64,000 bases of DNA from Amphibalanus amphitrite (taxonomy: Eukaryota > Arthropoda > Thecostraca > Balanomorpha > Balanidae). Every line of letters starts with the position of its first letter. The stretch's first letter is position 1. Under the pieces are notes generated by a model, which did not search any database, was not told where the DNA came from, and saw nothing but the letters and a program-made list of their open reading frames with translations. Shown in pieces: positions 20,097 to 30,688 of this stretch. The translations under genes were made by a program, and so were the position numbers. The stretch lies in contig NW_024881864.1 in the NCBI RefSeq assembly GCF_019059575.1, positions 444,001 through 508,000 on the forward strand, written 5' to 3'.

Positions 20097-23000
20097 ATGA
20101 AGCGAATAATTGCGGAACAGAAAAAGCTTGAACTGTTTCAGCTCATCCGTGATGAACGCAAGGTAAGTGCGACTGCGCTATCCAAGATAGGAGTCGCGTT
20201 TATATAGCATTTTTGACGAGGCTCTAGCTCATTTATTTTGCGATAATTTCGATGCCGTGATCTTCGCATATTTAGAGGGTAGGCATAATTTTGTAAATTA
20301 CAATGCACCATTAGCATCCTTGGCAACATCACGGGTGGAGCTGTAACATTGCAACAATCCCTGTGTTCCTAAACGTGCTTGATGATATGATGTGTACCTA
20401 GGTATCCAAGCTCAGATAAAATTAAACAATTCCTTAATTTTTTCTTTGTTCGGGGGAGGCATTTAATGTGGGCAATTGAATTAAATGGTTCCAGTTCCTA
20501 TGTAGTGTACCGTCACTATTAAAAAAGAGCATGCAATTCTACATAGTTATGCATACGTACTAGACACAAATTTCAAGCAGCCTCATGGCTAATTTTATAT
20601 AGGTAGTAGACTCTGGTACCTACCAGAGATGCGAAGTCGATTAGTTTTCGGTGACTCAGACTCCGACTCCAGCTTTAAAAGCTCCGATTTCGACTCCGGG
20701 TGGCATTGTCAACTCCGACCGACTCCAACTCAGACAGACGCCGACTCCAAAGCCTTGCTAGGTTTGTGAAGTCGCTGGATTTCTTGTGACTCCGGCTCCA
20801 GTTTTTCCAAACGTATCCCGACTCAGACTCCGATCAGAACTGTCGACTCCGCCCGACTCCGACTCCGACTTACACCGCAGCCCTGGTAGGCACCATCACC
20901 ATATGCGTCTATACCTTTTATAGTGCATTCGTCCGTCTGGATAGTGCGTAGTATGTGGCCGGAAATGGAATAGATTTTCGCAAATTTGAATTCGCTTGAT
21001 AGACTTAACGCGTTAAAAATGAAATGCAAAACTGGGACAAAATGGCTAAATGTGGTCAACGCGACACGGGCTCGGTCCCTGCAAAAGATGGCACTTCCCC
21101 CCCCCCCCTGCTAAGGTGAAGAGGGCCTTGAGTCTTGAGACGAAATGGGCTATGAATGTCCGAGAAACAGATAGCTAGTTATGAATATGTAAGACACCTC
21201 TGTCTTCCACGCGCTCTGCCCGCGCCCGCGCGCCGACGCGCGACGGCTTCCCGCCACAGCCGGGAACACGATTTAGCCGTGCATCCTTCACGACTCTCTG
21301 CCGTGAAGGATGCATATTATACCTACACACAAATCGTAATTACTATTCTTAAATTATGCGTCGTCGAAATATCATCAAAATACAGCTTTTGAGGCCAGCT
21401 GCAATGCCCAAGTCAGGATGCTTATTTACTTGGAAAAGCTACTTTTCCAAATGTCAATTTTCCGACATCGATACGCAAATTGTAGTATCGATACGCAAAT
21501 TGTAGTCTGAACTCTATACGCAAATATAGAGCTGAAAGATTATCGTCATCACGAGTCCGGTTACATTGCAGCACACAGGAATTCATATAATACAAACACG
21601 AAAGACGCAAGATGTGGAGGGGGGAGTCAGAGATGGACGCGGGTGGATCAGAGACGAAATTAGAACCTTCGGAGGTTCTAAATCCGAAGGTTTACAAATG
21701 TTCGTCAAAAAATGTTCGTCATTTTCAAAGAGTCCTCGAATATCACTTCTTCGCAGGCTTCTGCGCCCGTAACATTTTTATTATGATAAATGTTACCATT
21801 AAAGTTTGTCATTTTTAAACTTCTCTAGGCCGAGGGAGCGACAACATTGCGTTGTAACTAGAGGAAACATTGGAGGAAAAGTTATTCCGATGCCAATAGA
21901 TTCTTGGATTACAAACTCATCGACCATGTTGTGCAGTTTAAGGCTAACTTTTAGTATCCTTCGAGCATTACAATTTGTTTGTTCTCCTACAAAGTAGACA
22001 AATCATTTGCAATGGTGAATCTCGGGAGGCGGAGTAGGTACTTATGATACCGGCTGTATCTGCTGAGTTTTGCCTGATTACCCACCCAACAGATATGGAA
22101 ATAAAGTGTGTCAACGTTCTCCTTTTCCAGACACTTTATGGAGAGTTTAAGGGCCCCAATGCCCGCTCGCGTAGGCTTCAAGAATGGGGTCGCATACGCG
22201 AGCGAGCCATTCAACTTGGCCTGATAAATGACGCAACATCGACGCAAAGCATGCTGCAGGGTGTTATAAAAAACACCCAAGACCGGACAAAAAGTGAGTA
22301 ACCATTGTTACCACCACTACGACATCGCAATTAAGCACACTGCAGTGCTAGCACAATGGCATTTAACCAAATAACGCACCTTATATCATATACGCAGACT
22401 TCAATTTTTTTAAGGCGTTAGTTCTTTAGAAACAGCTTTTGACGAACCGAGCCGCACATGTTTTGGTTGATATCCCCCACAGAGCAAATATTCACGCCGT
22501 ACACTTACCTCTGTTGCAGAAAAATTCCAGCAAAAGAACCAGTCGGGGGCAGGTGCAGTGGTCTGGACCCAGCTCGACGATACCGTCATGGATTGCGTGG
22601 GTATGTTACTTTCAGCCTTCAGATGTAACGGTACATAGTAGTGTTAAATATTTTTTATGCATTGTCTTTGGAGGGCTTAAACAAAAGATCAGACATGTCC
22701 GAGCTAAGCTCTTTTTCTCCTGTGTTAGTGTGTTAGAAGCTATCATGACAAAAAAAAAGAAAACCTTTGGGACGGCACCCCTTCCCAGACCCAAGGGATT
22801 AACATCGTAAGCGTGAGGCAAAAGGGCGCCAAGATCCGCTGTCTCTTACATCCCTTTGTTTTTTTTTTCACTCCGGCAGGCAGAGACAACTACCTGACGT
22901 CGTTTAAGGTTCCTGGCGGGATTACCTGGGGCCAGATGATGACGAATCAGCAAGAAGCCGGCCCAGAAACCGCACTGACAACCGCGGGAGAAACGTCATC

Positions 23001-23646
23001 AGCACCCAGTATCTACTTCACTACAGAAGACGGTCGGTTGATAGGGCTGGGCACGCCGCTCGCCCAGTCTCCGGCGACCAATGCGACCACGATAACCACC
23101 ACGGTCCTCTCGACCGTCCCCTCGACCAGGGCAGGCTCGTCAAACGCAACAACCCCTTCGACTGGTCCGCCCCAGGAAAGCGCCATGGCTCTCTCGTCCG
23201 GCAAGGCCTCGTCAGCTGACGCAGCCCCTTCGACTGTTCCGTCCCACTCCCAGGGGAGCGCCACGGCTCTCTCGACCGGCAAGGCCTCGTCAGCTGACCC
23301 AGCCCTCCCGACTGGAGCGTCCCAGGAGAGCGTCACGGCTCTCTCGACCGGCGAGGCCTCGTCAGCTGACGCAGCCCTCTCGATTGGTGCGTCCCAGGAG
23401 AGCGCCACGGCTCTCTCGACCGGCGAGGCCTCGTCAGCTGACGTGGCCCTCTCGACTAGAGCGTCCCAGGCATCGGAGAGAAACCGCGATGAGATTGAAG
23501 CGCGCCTCCAGCTCATCCGCTCAACGCCACTCTTCAGACGGACGCCGGAGGAGGTGACCCTGCTCCGCACCTACCTCAGCTTACAGATCCTGGAGGACAT
23601 GCTGCAGGGAGGAACTCCCACACCAACCCTGACATATGTGCTATGA
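20097..23646 (+). CDS. Harbinger Myb/SANT-like DNA-binding partner protein
   Basis: Four exons with correct phases: 20097-20162 (MKRIIAEQKKLELFQLIRDE), 22131-22293, 22520-22600 and 22880-23646, 358 residues in all. Residues 23-105 (LYGEFKGPNARSRRLQEWGR ... AVVWTQLDDTVMDCVGRDNY) fit the trihelix Myb/SANT-like domain of Harbinger partner proteins. In that family the partner helps the transposase enter the nucleus and bind the ends. Residues about 190-300 are four tandem Ser/Thr/Ala-rich repeats. The C-terminal RTPEEVTLLRTYLSLQILED region is probably helical. The start was chosen at the ATG of the first exon; the 2-kb first intron is unusually long for a transposon gene. Confidence 0.78.
20625..20885. 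repeat. GACTCC hexamer-rich repeat
   Basis: About 260 bp dominated by imperfect GACTCC/GACTCAGACTCC units, lying in the first intron of the Harbinger Myb-like gene. Similar tracts occur at 62225-62305 (both orientations) and, as ggagccggagccg, at 23650-23745. Confidence 0.75.
21281..21313. other. Perfect 12-bp stem hairpin
   Basis: GCATCCTTCACG and CGTGAAGGATGC are separated by a 9-base loop. It stands alone in an intron of the Harbinger Myb-like gene. Function unknown. Confidence 0.6.
23167..23460 (+). repeat. Four tandem ~72-bp coding repeats
   Basis: In-frame units of 24-26 codons within the Myb-like protein, consensus ASQESATALSTGxASSADAA. They are recent enough to share long exact stretches. 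A Ser/Thr-rich linker is the likely product. Confidence 0.9.
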
Positions 23647-24262
23647 GCAGGGCTGCGGAACCGCAGCTAGAGCTGGATCCGGAGCCGCCGGAGCCGGCAT
23701 CTTTTGCCCGGAGATGGAGGCGGAGCCGGAGCTGTCGAAGTTGGTGGCGACTCTGGCTAAATTTGTTTGTTTTGTTTTTAAGGAAAAAGTTAACTTAATT
23801 AGTTCGGTTTGACAGTCACGTGAATGAAATACGCCTCAAATATATTATTCCTTTCTTGTGAAGGAAATAAACCGTTTTAAGAAGTAATTAGTTTCAAGCT
23901 TCCTCTTCATGGTTCTGGCTTGGACTGAATCGTATGTCACATGAATTGTAAACGAACACCTAACCATTACACATGGTAGGTACAGAAGTTTCACTCAAAG
24001 GTCAAACATAAACACACTGTCAATCGCAAATACCTTACAAAAAGGCTAGCAACCATCAAACATGTTTTTATTTGCTGCTCTCCCTCTCCCTTTCGCTCCC
24101 TCTCCCGCTCGCTCCCTATACCCCTCGCTCCCTCTTCTCTCCCTATCCCCAAGCGTATACAAATACACAAACACTCAAGCACACGTACATAGCCATAGGC
24201 CACTGGCCATGAGTAGACGACTCTGCTGTCGCCTAGCTGCGGTTGGCCCGAGTATCGACCAG

Positions 24263-25419
24263 CTAATGGCGTACGAACAGCCGCACGAGGTCATTGCGGC
24301 GCACAAGACCCGCCCGCCTCTCGGCGCCTGCCGCCGGCAGCTCTGCCGCCCCGTCAGCTGGCTCCTGCACCATTCCTTCATCTTGCCTCAGTGGTCCGAG
24401 CCATTCGCCGAAGTCACCGCCCTTGATACACATATTGTGTAGGATAAAGCACGTGTGAATAACCGCCACGCAGCGGGCCACACTTTTCAGGCGCAGCCCG
24501 AACTCGAGCGCCCCGAACCGCATTTTCAAAACGCCGAAGGCGTTCTCCACCACCACACGAGTGCGCGCATGAGCGTTATTGTATGCGCGCTCCTCGGCGG
24601 TGGTGGGGTCTGCAATGGGCGTCATGAGCCAGGGTGACAGGCCGTAGCCACTGTCCCCCAGCATCATGGCGCCCATTACAGGATTTCCATTCCGGAAATA
24701 GTCGGGCAGCCCTGATGTCGCTAAAACTCGGGCGTCGTGCACCCGACCGCCACAATGCACGCTCAATGCAACGATTGAGCGGTCGGGTGCAGCGACAGCC
24801 ATCACATTGAGGGACGGGAAGCCTTTCCTATTGATATACGCCTCCCGCTGCTCTCGGGGGACGGTGAGGCGTACATGGGTGCCGTCGATGCACCCCACGA
24901 TGTCGGGCAGCCCGGCGACCTGTCGAAAGTCCTCCTTGAGACGTCCGAGAGCCGCCGGGTCGCTCGGCCAGGTGATGGCCCCTGGGCAGCGGTGGATTAT
25001 CGCATCCGTCACGCGGTGAATGGCGCGGCACACGGTGGCCTCGGAGACGCCGTGGCCGTCTCCCACCAGGCGCAGATACGCACCGGTAGCATAGAACCGC
25101 AGCGACACGAGCAGCTGCTGGCGAGGTGTCAGTGCCATATTTAAGCCCGTGTCGTGCGCCACCGTTCCGCTAATGAGGTCTTCCAGTGCAGTGGCGACCT
25201 CGACGCTGAGGCGGAAGTTTTCCCTAAAGAGAAACGGGATTTAAGGTTATATAAAGCTTTCGAATGAATACAATGACACTCTTGACATGCGGCATACAGG
25301 CACCCATGCACATTAAGTAGTCACCTGAATGTCGTTGGATGCAGTGCTCCCATGTTGATGCGCGGACGGAGCCTCCGCTGGCGGCGCTCCCGAGGCTCAA
25401 AATTGTCATCATCGGCCAT
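24263..25419 (-). CDS. PIF/Harbinger DDE transposase (HARBI1-like)
   Basis: Two exons on the minus strand, 25419-25325 and 25223-24263 (GT-AG intron, phases agree), give 351 residues with no stops. MADDDNFEPRERRQRRLRPR opens the protein. A helix-turn-helix (VSEATVCRAIHRV) lies near residues 90-105. The catalytic triad is visible: Asp145 in GCIDGTHV, Asp222 in MLGDSGYGL and Glu258 in VVVENAFGVLKMRF. HTCFILHNMC is also typical of the family. The product should cut and join the element ends together with the divergently placed Myb-like protein. It may still be active; alternatively it is a recently silenced copy. Confidence 0.93.
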
Positions 25420-27449
25420 AGTCAATCCGGCAATGCATAGGCGTTATCTGGAAGCAACATGCATAAGATGGTTTTGATCCGTGGTCGGCACCATTTAAAA
25501 GCATGGCTTGCGGACACAAGTGGGTACACCTACTCATCGCAATGTTTTTTTACGGCACATGTACGTCAGCAACTATGACTATGACAAAACTGCGTATCAC
25601 ACATGTAAGTAGGTAATTTAATCCTTAACCCGCGCATGACTGGGATATTTTCCATAACGCGAGTGGCTGGAGACGGGGGGGGGCGACTCTACAGATCCCC
25701 CTCCTTATCTCCGAAACTAGGTACTGGGCCGATCGTCAAAATTCAAACGGCCTCTGATAGCCCTGGTAAAACTGACGAGCGAAACCTTATTTCATTGACC
25801 TCGAGGAGTCAGAGGGGCCCTAGTGGTCAGATACAGACACTAGCAGTTATTCACAGGAGGCACCAGCCGCCAGGTGAAGGATCTTATCTGTCAGGCTGGT
25901 TTTTGGAGTGGTTTGGAGTGTTTTTTTTTTTAATTTTGAACATATGTTTTGGGTCTCCCCCCCCCTCTCTACAGGGGAGCGTACGAGACCGTCTTTATCT
26001 ATCTGCTAACGCTTTGGTCCGCGAATATAGAGGTCAACAATGCTGTGGCTCCCGAGTGCCCTTCTAGCGCGACACCTATATGAAATGTAGAGAGACATCT
26101 AACGGCTGTTCCCACTTCCCACTCCGCAGTGGAATGGCCATCGCCCGTCATAGGCGGATTCATGCGGGCCGTGGCCGAACATGACGGGACTAGCGACTAG
26201 CCCCTTCCATTAGAAATTAATTAGTTGCAGAAGGTGATATGTTTATAACAAAACGAGTGACTGAGGACGTTTTAGAGTGAAGCTGTTTATCTTAACAAAT
26301 TACAAAGAGTTTTGGCTTCTTTGGCCCCTGCCTGACGGCTGACTGACAACGCCACTGCATGAATATCGATAACAAAGTTGTTGCTCGTCAACAAATAAAA
26401 TTGAAATACATGTTACAAAAAAATATAAACAACTCAAAAACATGTGGCTTCTACCGGCAACATGAACATTGAAAATAGCACAAAATTTTAAATGCCTATT
26501 TATACAAGTTATTTGCTACATCGATAGCTTGGAAGAGTTCATTTCTCTATGACGGGGGGAAATAACGCGGTCTGGCGCAGTTAGCGCGCGAATTGTTGGG
26601 GTCCATTTCCACGTGGCGCGAGTCGAGGCCATTGAAGTTGAGAATCGGTATATTTGGTGGATTCAAGGGCATGTGTTACTGAATAAAATTTCCCCATGGC
26701 TGGGAAATTCACATCTGTGTATAAGGGTCACCAAAGCCATTTTTCGTGATTGACTGTGAGAAGGTAAGGTAAGGGAAGGGGAGATAATGGCAGCTCAAGC
26801 TGGAATGATACCTATGCATAGTGCACAAGTGATTCCAGGCAAAATTTAACATGGGCAAAGCTTCGTAAATCATATTACTGTTTTTAACCAGAAGAAATAA
26901 AACAAGTATCAGATGAAATCCCTCTGTTGCACCCTAGGCTAAGAATTAAATAAAAACCTGTATTTCACGACTCAAACCACGTCAACCTAGAAAAATGTTC
27001 ATAAAATACGTTCTTATAAGTGACTGCATTGGGTGGTGCTGAATTCCAGTTTAGTTGGTGCGAGCTAGAGCACATCAGTAACAAGTGCAGATTTATAAGT
27101 TCTGTAAAATTATTGATAGTGCTCCACAAGGCCACTTTCTTAAAAAGCCCTGTTGATGAAAATATAATTTTACTAGACAGTCATTCACATGGGTCCGAGA
27201 AATTGACCTGGGATCTGAATTATGTTCTTAAACTCTAATACCACTGATCTTGATCTCACCTACAATAGCATCACAATCATGTATCCAGTTACCTATATAA
27301 TTTGTTGATGGTTTCATTGGTATCATACATCATTACCTCTGTCGGTGCTCTCTTTTTGTGGCCATATAATCATAATGGGATCATTTGTGGCAATTTACAT
27401 TAGGTGTTTCAGGGATATTGTGTGATTACACAATACACATAGCAATTTA
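25420..27449. other. Harbinger interior with a truncated TTAA MITE at 25625
   Basis: No gene recognised. At 25625 TTAA is followed by CCCGCGCATGACTGGG, a G-run and a segment around 25735-25810 (caaaattcaaacggc, tttcattgacct) homologous to the left part of the MITE at 5507. The opposite end is missing, so this is a truncated third copy of that family. The rest is AT-rich. Confidence 0.6.
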
Positions 27450-27982
27450 CATAGGCGGCGGAATGGGGAGGCGGTGTTTCATTTTTCAGTCTTTTTGGTG
27501 GCAAATCACACCTAATGGGGAGAATATTTTCATCCCTAAAATATGAATGACCGACTTATATGAATGACATAATATGACAACCGAAATATGAATGACATCT
27601 CTGAAAAGAGTTGCATGTATTCCCAACAGCCAGTTCACATGTCACTTGACAGTGATGCACCCACATCCTTTTGTTCCACACCCTGTCAAGATCCTGACAT
27701 GAAATCCTGGTTTATCAGTTAGCATAAAAATTGGCATTACACCATTTTGCAAAAATACTGCAGTTACTTGCTTTCTTTTTTCTCATCCTAGGATTTTTTT
27801 CTTCATCGGCACACCCAACCAATATCCAATTTTAGAACACTGCGGGGAGGGCACCTGGGTACCGTGCCCCCCTTTGATTTTGGCATTTTAACATTAGCCC
27901 TATGGGCATTGCATGGAAAGAATGAGACCAAAAGTCAGCAGTACCCCCCCCCCCCCTAACTGAAGGTGTTCCGCCACTACTG
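27450..27982 (-). mobile_element. hAT-type MITE, copy 1
   Basis: A 533-bp element with ends CATAGGCGGCGGAA and TTCCGCCACTACTG. It is flanked by 8-bp duplications differing at one base (gcaattta at 27442, tcaattta at 27983). The interior segment ttggcattttaacattagcc matches, inverted, the copy at 62631-63151. No coding capacity. The 8-bp duplication and CA...TG ends suggest hAT mobilisation. Confidence 0.8.
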
Positions 27983-28330
27983 TCAATTTATAGTTTTGTG
28001 ATACTTAAGGACATCAAATCACACTGGAAAACCGCTTCACATTTTGCAAATGGTGGTAGAGCTTAAATCCTTGTGCGAACAGCTGTTATTGGCTTATGCT
28101 TTGGTTTGTTGTCAGATCTTATTAGATCATAGACGCAAGAAATAATTTTTGTGTGGGATCCAAATTCTGGTATGATCTTATCTTTTTGTTTTTAGATCCA
28201 CTGATGTAATTGATCTATCACATGCCTCCATGCACATATGATACTAAACTAACCTACCTAACAGCTACCGAATATCTTTGACGTGCCACTTGAGATGTAC
28301 TACCAGTATAACGCCTTTTGGGGCGACTAA

Positions 28331-29004
28331 CGGAGCGAGCGAGAGGGTGAGCCTTGCACGTGCGAAATTGCGAGGGGGTACCTCCAACTGACTTGTGCAC
28401 GGCACCCTACTAACTGGTCTCTAGCGATGTGCCAAATTTGGGTACAATCGGCCCAGCCGTTCTCGAGATCTGGAAGCGGCACCCTGCACGTGCGCACGTG
28501 CAAAATGGGTCCCAACTGACTTGTGCACGGCACCCTACTAACCGGTCCCTAACCGTGTACCAAATTTGAGCGCAATCGGTCCAGCCGTTCTCGAGATCTG
28601 GAAACGACCCCTGCACGTGCGCACGTGCAGCAGCACCCCAACTCTGGCACATGTATATGCAGTGCCTAGTGGGTGCCTACCTACATGCCAACTTTCAGCG
28701 CAATCGGCCAAGTAGTTACCGAGATATTGCAACAATTACAAAAGTGACACCTCTTCGTTTTGCACGTGGCACGTGCATAAGGGGTCACCCACATGCATCG
28801 GGAATAGTCCAATACTTGGTAGAAGGAATGAAGCTACCCTACAAAAATTACCGCATGTAAATCGGTCAAGTGGTTGCTGAGATATAAGCCTCGCAGAAGC
28901 GTGACCACGGCCGGCCGGCCGGCCGGCCGGCCGGCCGGCCGGTCGCTCATACTCAGAAATTTCCGTTAATCTAAGGAAAGACTACGCTCGCTTCGCTCGC
29001 TCCG
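28331..29004. mobile_element. TAA-flanked element with CACGTG tandem repeats
   Basis: A 674-bp element with inverted ends CGGAGCGAGCGA / TCGCTCGCTCCG and TAA on both sides, as in PIF/Harbinger target duplications. The interior is four degenerate tandem units of about 130 bp, each opening with gcacgtgcgcacgtgc-like palindromes and containing caatcggncnagnngttnncgagat. A (CCGG)n run lies at 28911-28942. It holds no gene. Confidence 0.72.
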
Positions 29005-29887
29005 TAATAATGGAAGATGAAATATCCAGTAATCTCAAATTAAAGTTTTCTTGAGAGCATAGAGCAGAAATTGTAATTTTTCTTTTTCAACATTGACTGT
29101 TTGATGTACCTCGGCTTTTGTCATATTTAGATGCCTCTCTTTATTTTGAAGAGCACATGAATTTTATTGTTTTGACCATGTCAATTAGTTTGCAAATGAT
29201 CCCTTAACCCAGCGAGTGTTGTCATTGTGACATTTTGATTTTGATAGAAAGACACCTATTTATTGTCAGCATTTGAAATGAAGAACATACACATTAAGGG
29301 AAGATTTTTTTGACTTTTCATTGCAATTCATTACAGAGAGCAAGCATTTTTAACAAAACATGATACCTAACGTACTCAATTTTCCTAGTGGGCTAATGCC
29401 ACAATTATCACCTTTAAATGCATATTTAAAAGCAATCAAACTCAGTCTCAAGCCTTCTACAGTGCATGGCAATTTTCTCAAGAATATTGATATTTATTAT
29501 GTGTTATTGGCTACGTCATGCATAGATGAAACATTACCAAGCAAGAGAAACATTTTGATATCATTATTTACACAATAGTTCATCTCACTCACCTTTTCAA
29601 TGTCTTCACTGTTGCGATGACTTCACTTTTACCTAAGCTTTTGCTAGTTATTTTGGAGGCCCGAATTTACCTTTAAAACGTCAAAATTTCCTCCGCGAGT
29701 ACTACTTTCCGGCTTTCGGTGCAAGAGGAAAACAGTCGGTCGGACTTTAACAATTGGTAAGTTCTCATGCCGCTCGGTAGAATTTCTAGGTAAATTTTCA
29801 CGGTAGCGTTTTTTGGTAGGTAGTTTGGTGCAAGAGAATTTAGGTAAAATCGGAATTTATCTAGGTAGGTAGTTTGGTGCAAGAGGC
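29005..29887. other. Right part of the Harbinger, non-coding
   Basis: AT-rich DNA without recognised genes, then (29,700-29,887) three inverted copies of the terminal motif ggtgcaagag. These are subterminal repeats of the Harbinger right end. Confidence 0.6.
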
Positions 29888-29888
29888 C

Positions 29889-30120
29889 TCGATGAGTTGG
29901 CGCAGGGCACTGATAGGTACTACATTTCGGCACATGATGTGAAAATAATGTATAATGCCTCAGACTCGGCAGTCTGGAAAATGTGGGTACAAATTACACA
30001 TGCATTAGTGAAGAAGTTTCTGCATTTAGATTACGATGATTTTTTTTTGAAAGCATTAGACAATGCCTGTATCTTGAAAAAGGATTAGATTGGGCTGTGT
30101 CAGGACAAAACTGGGGATGA
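29889..30120 (+). other. Possible coding relic of the outer element
   Basis: An open frame at 29897-30088 (YYISAHDVKIMYNASDSAVW through DNACILKKD, stop) borders the Harbinger right end. Its composition is protein-like but I recognise no family. Confidence 0.25.
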
Positions 30121-30187
30121 GTCATGTGAGCTCACAAAGTTCCAAAGTTGTGCCAGGCAACTTCATGAGATCACACTGAAGGAGCTC

Positions 30188-30416
30188 CAGCGAATTATTT
30201 TCAGCATGCCCAGCTTGAGTGTGCAAAATGTACACTGGACTGGACCACTGTAGTGTCTGAATGTGATGCACAAAACTGAACGTGACACACCAGCGACAAA
30301 TCCAGCGAATTATTTTCAGCATGCCCAGCTTGAGTGTGCAAAATGTACACTGGACTGGACCACTGTAGTGTCTGAACGTGATGCACAAAACTGAACGTGA
30401 CACACCAGCGACAAAA
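30188..30416. repeat. Tandem duplication, 114-bp unit
   Basis: Two nearly identical copies of ccagcgaattattttcagca... through acacaccagcgacaaa (30188-30300 and 30302-30416), differing by a base or so. A recent duplication in the outer element, just past the exon at 30460-30688 on the minus strand. Confidence 0.93.
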
Positions 30417-30459
30417 CAAAACACTACAACCATCTATTGCAAAAACAATTCATACATAC

Positions 30460-30688
30460 CTGCAGCTGTGTGTCCCTGCATCCTGGCCTGCTGTCTTGCA
30501 TGAGCGATGCACATAATACAAATGTAGCTGTACTTAGTCCGCTTAATTCCAAAGAAGTTCATCATATCATTTTTTGATTGAGCGTTCCTCAACGTAGGAC
30601 CATAGGTACCTTTATCATGAGCTTCCTGAACAATACTGTGGTGACAGCGACGCCCACTGCTACAGCGAGGAGGTGGTGCTTTGATGAG
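30460..30688 (-). CDS. Probable internal exon of the outer element's gene
   Basis: Open on the minus strand for 229 nt between a good acceptor (tttttccacag) and donor (gcag|gtatgt). It encodes LIKAPPPRCSSGRRCHHSIV, QEAHDKGTYGPTLRNAQSKN and DMMNFFGIKRTKYSYICIMC. Paired Cys/His (CSSGRRCHHS, CIMCIAH) suggest a metal-binding fold. Family not recognised. Its strand agrees with the fragment at 18981-19330, so both may belong to one gene split by the Harbinger insertion. Confidence 0.5.

Larger units (their letters stand above)
19651..29888. mobile_element. PIF/Harbinger transposon, 10.2 kb
   Basis: The left end ggcctcttgcaccaaactac and right end gtagtttggtgcaagaggcc are exact inverted copies over at least 20 bp, extended by tacctag-type repeats. 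Subterminal copies of the motif ctcttgcacc lie at 19731 (left) and, inverted, at 29719 and 29829 (right). The element holds both genes expected of PIF/Harbinger, a Myb-like protein (+, 20097-23646) and a DDE transposase (-, 24263-25419), both open. No 3-bp target duplication is evident. It was itself invaded at 25625, 27450 and 28331. Confidence 0.88.

Noticed and set aside
24807-25144. Plus-strand frames opposite the transposase
   Set aside because: Shadows of the Harbinger transposase gene.
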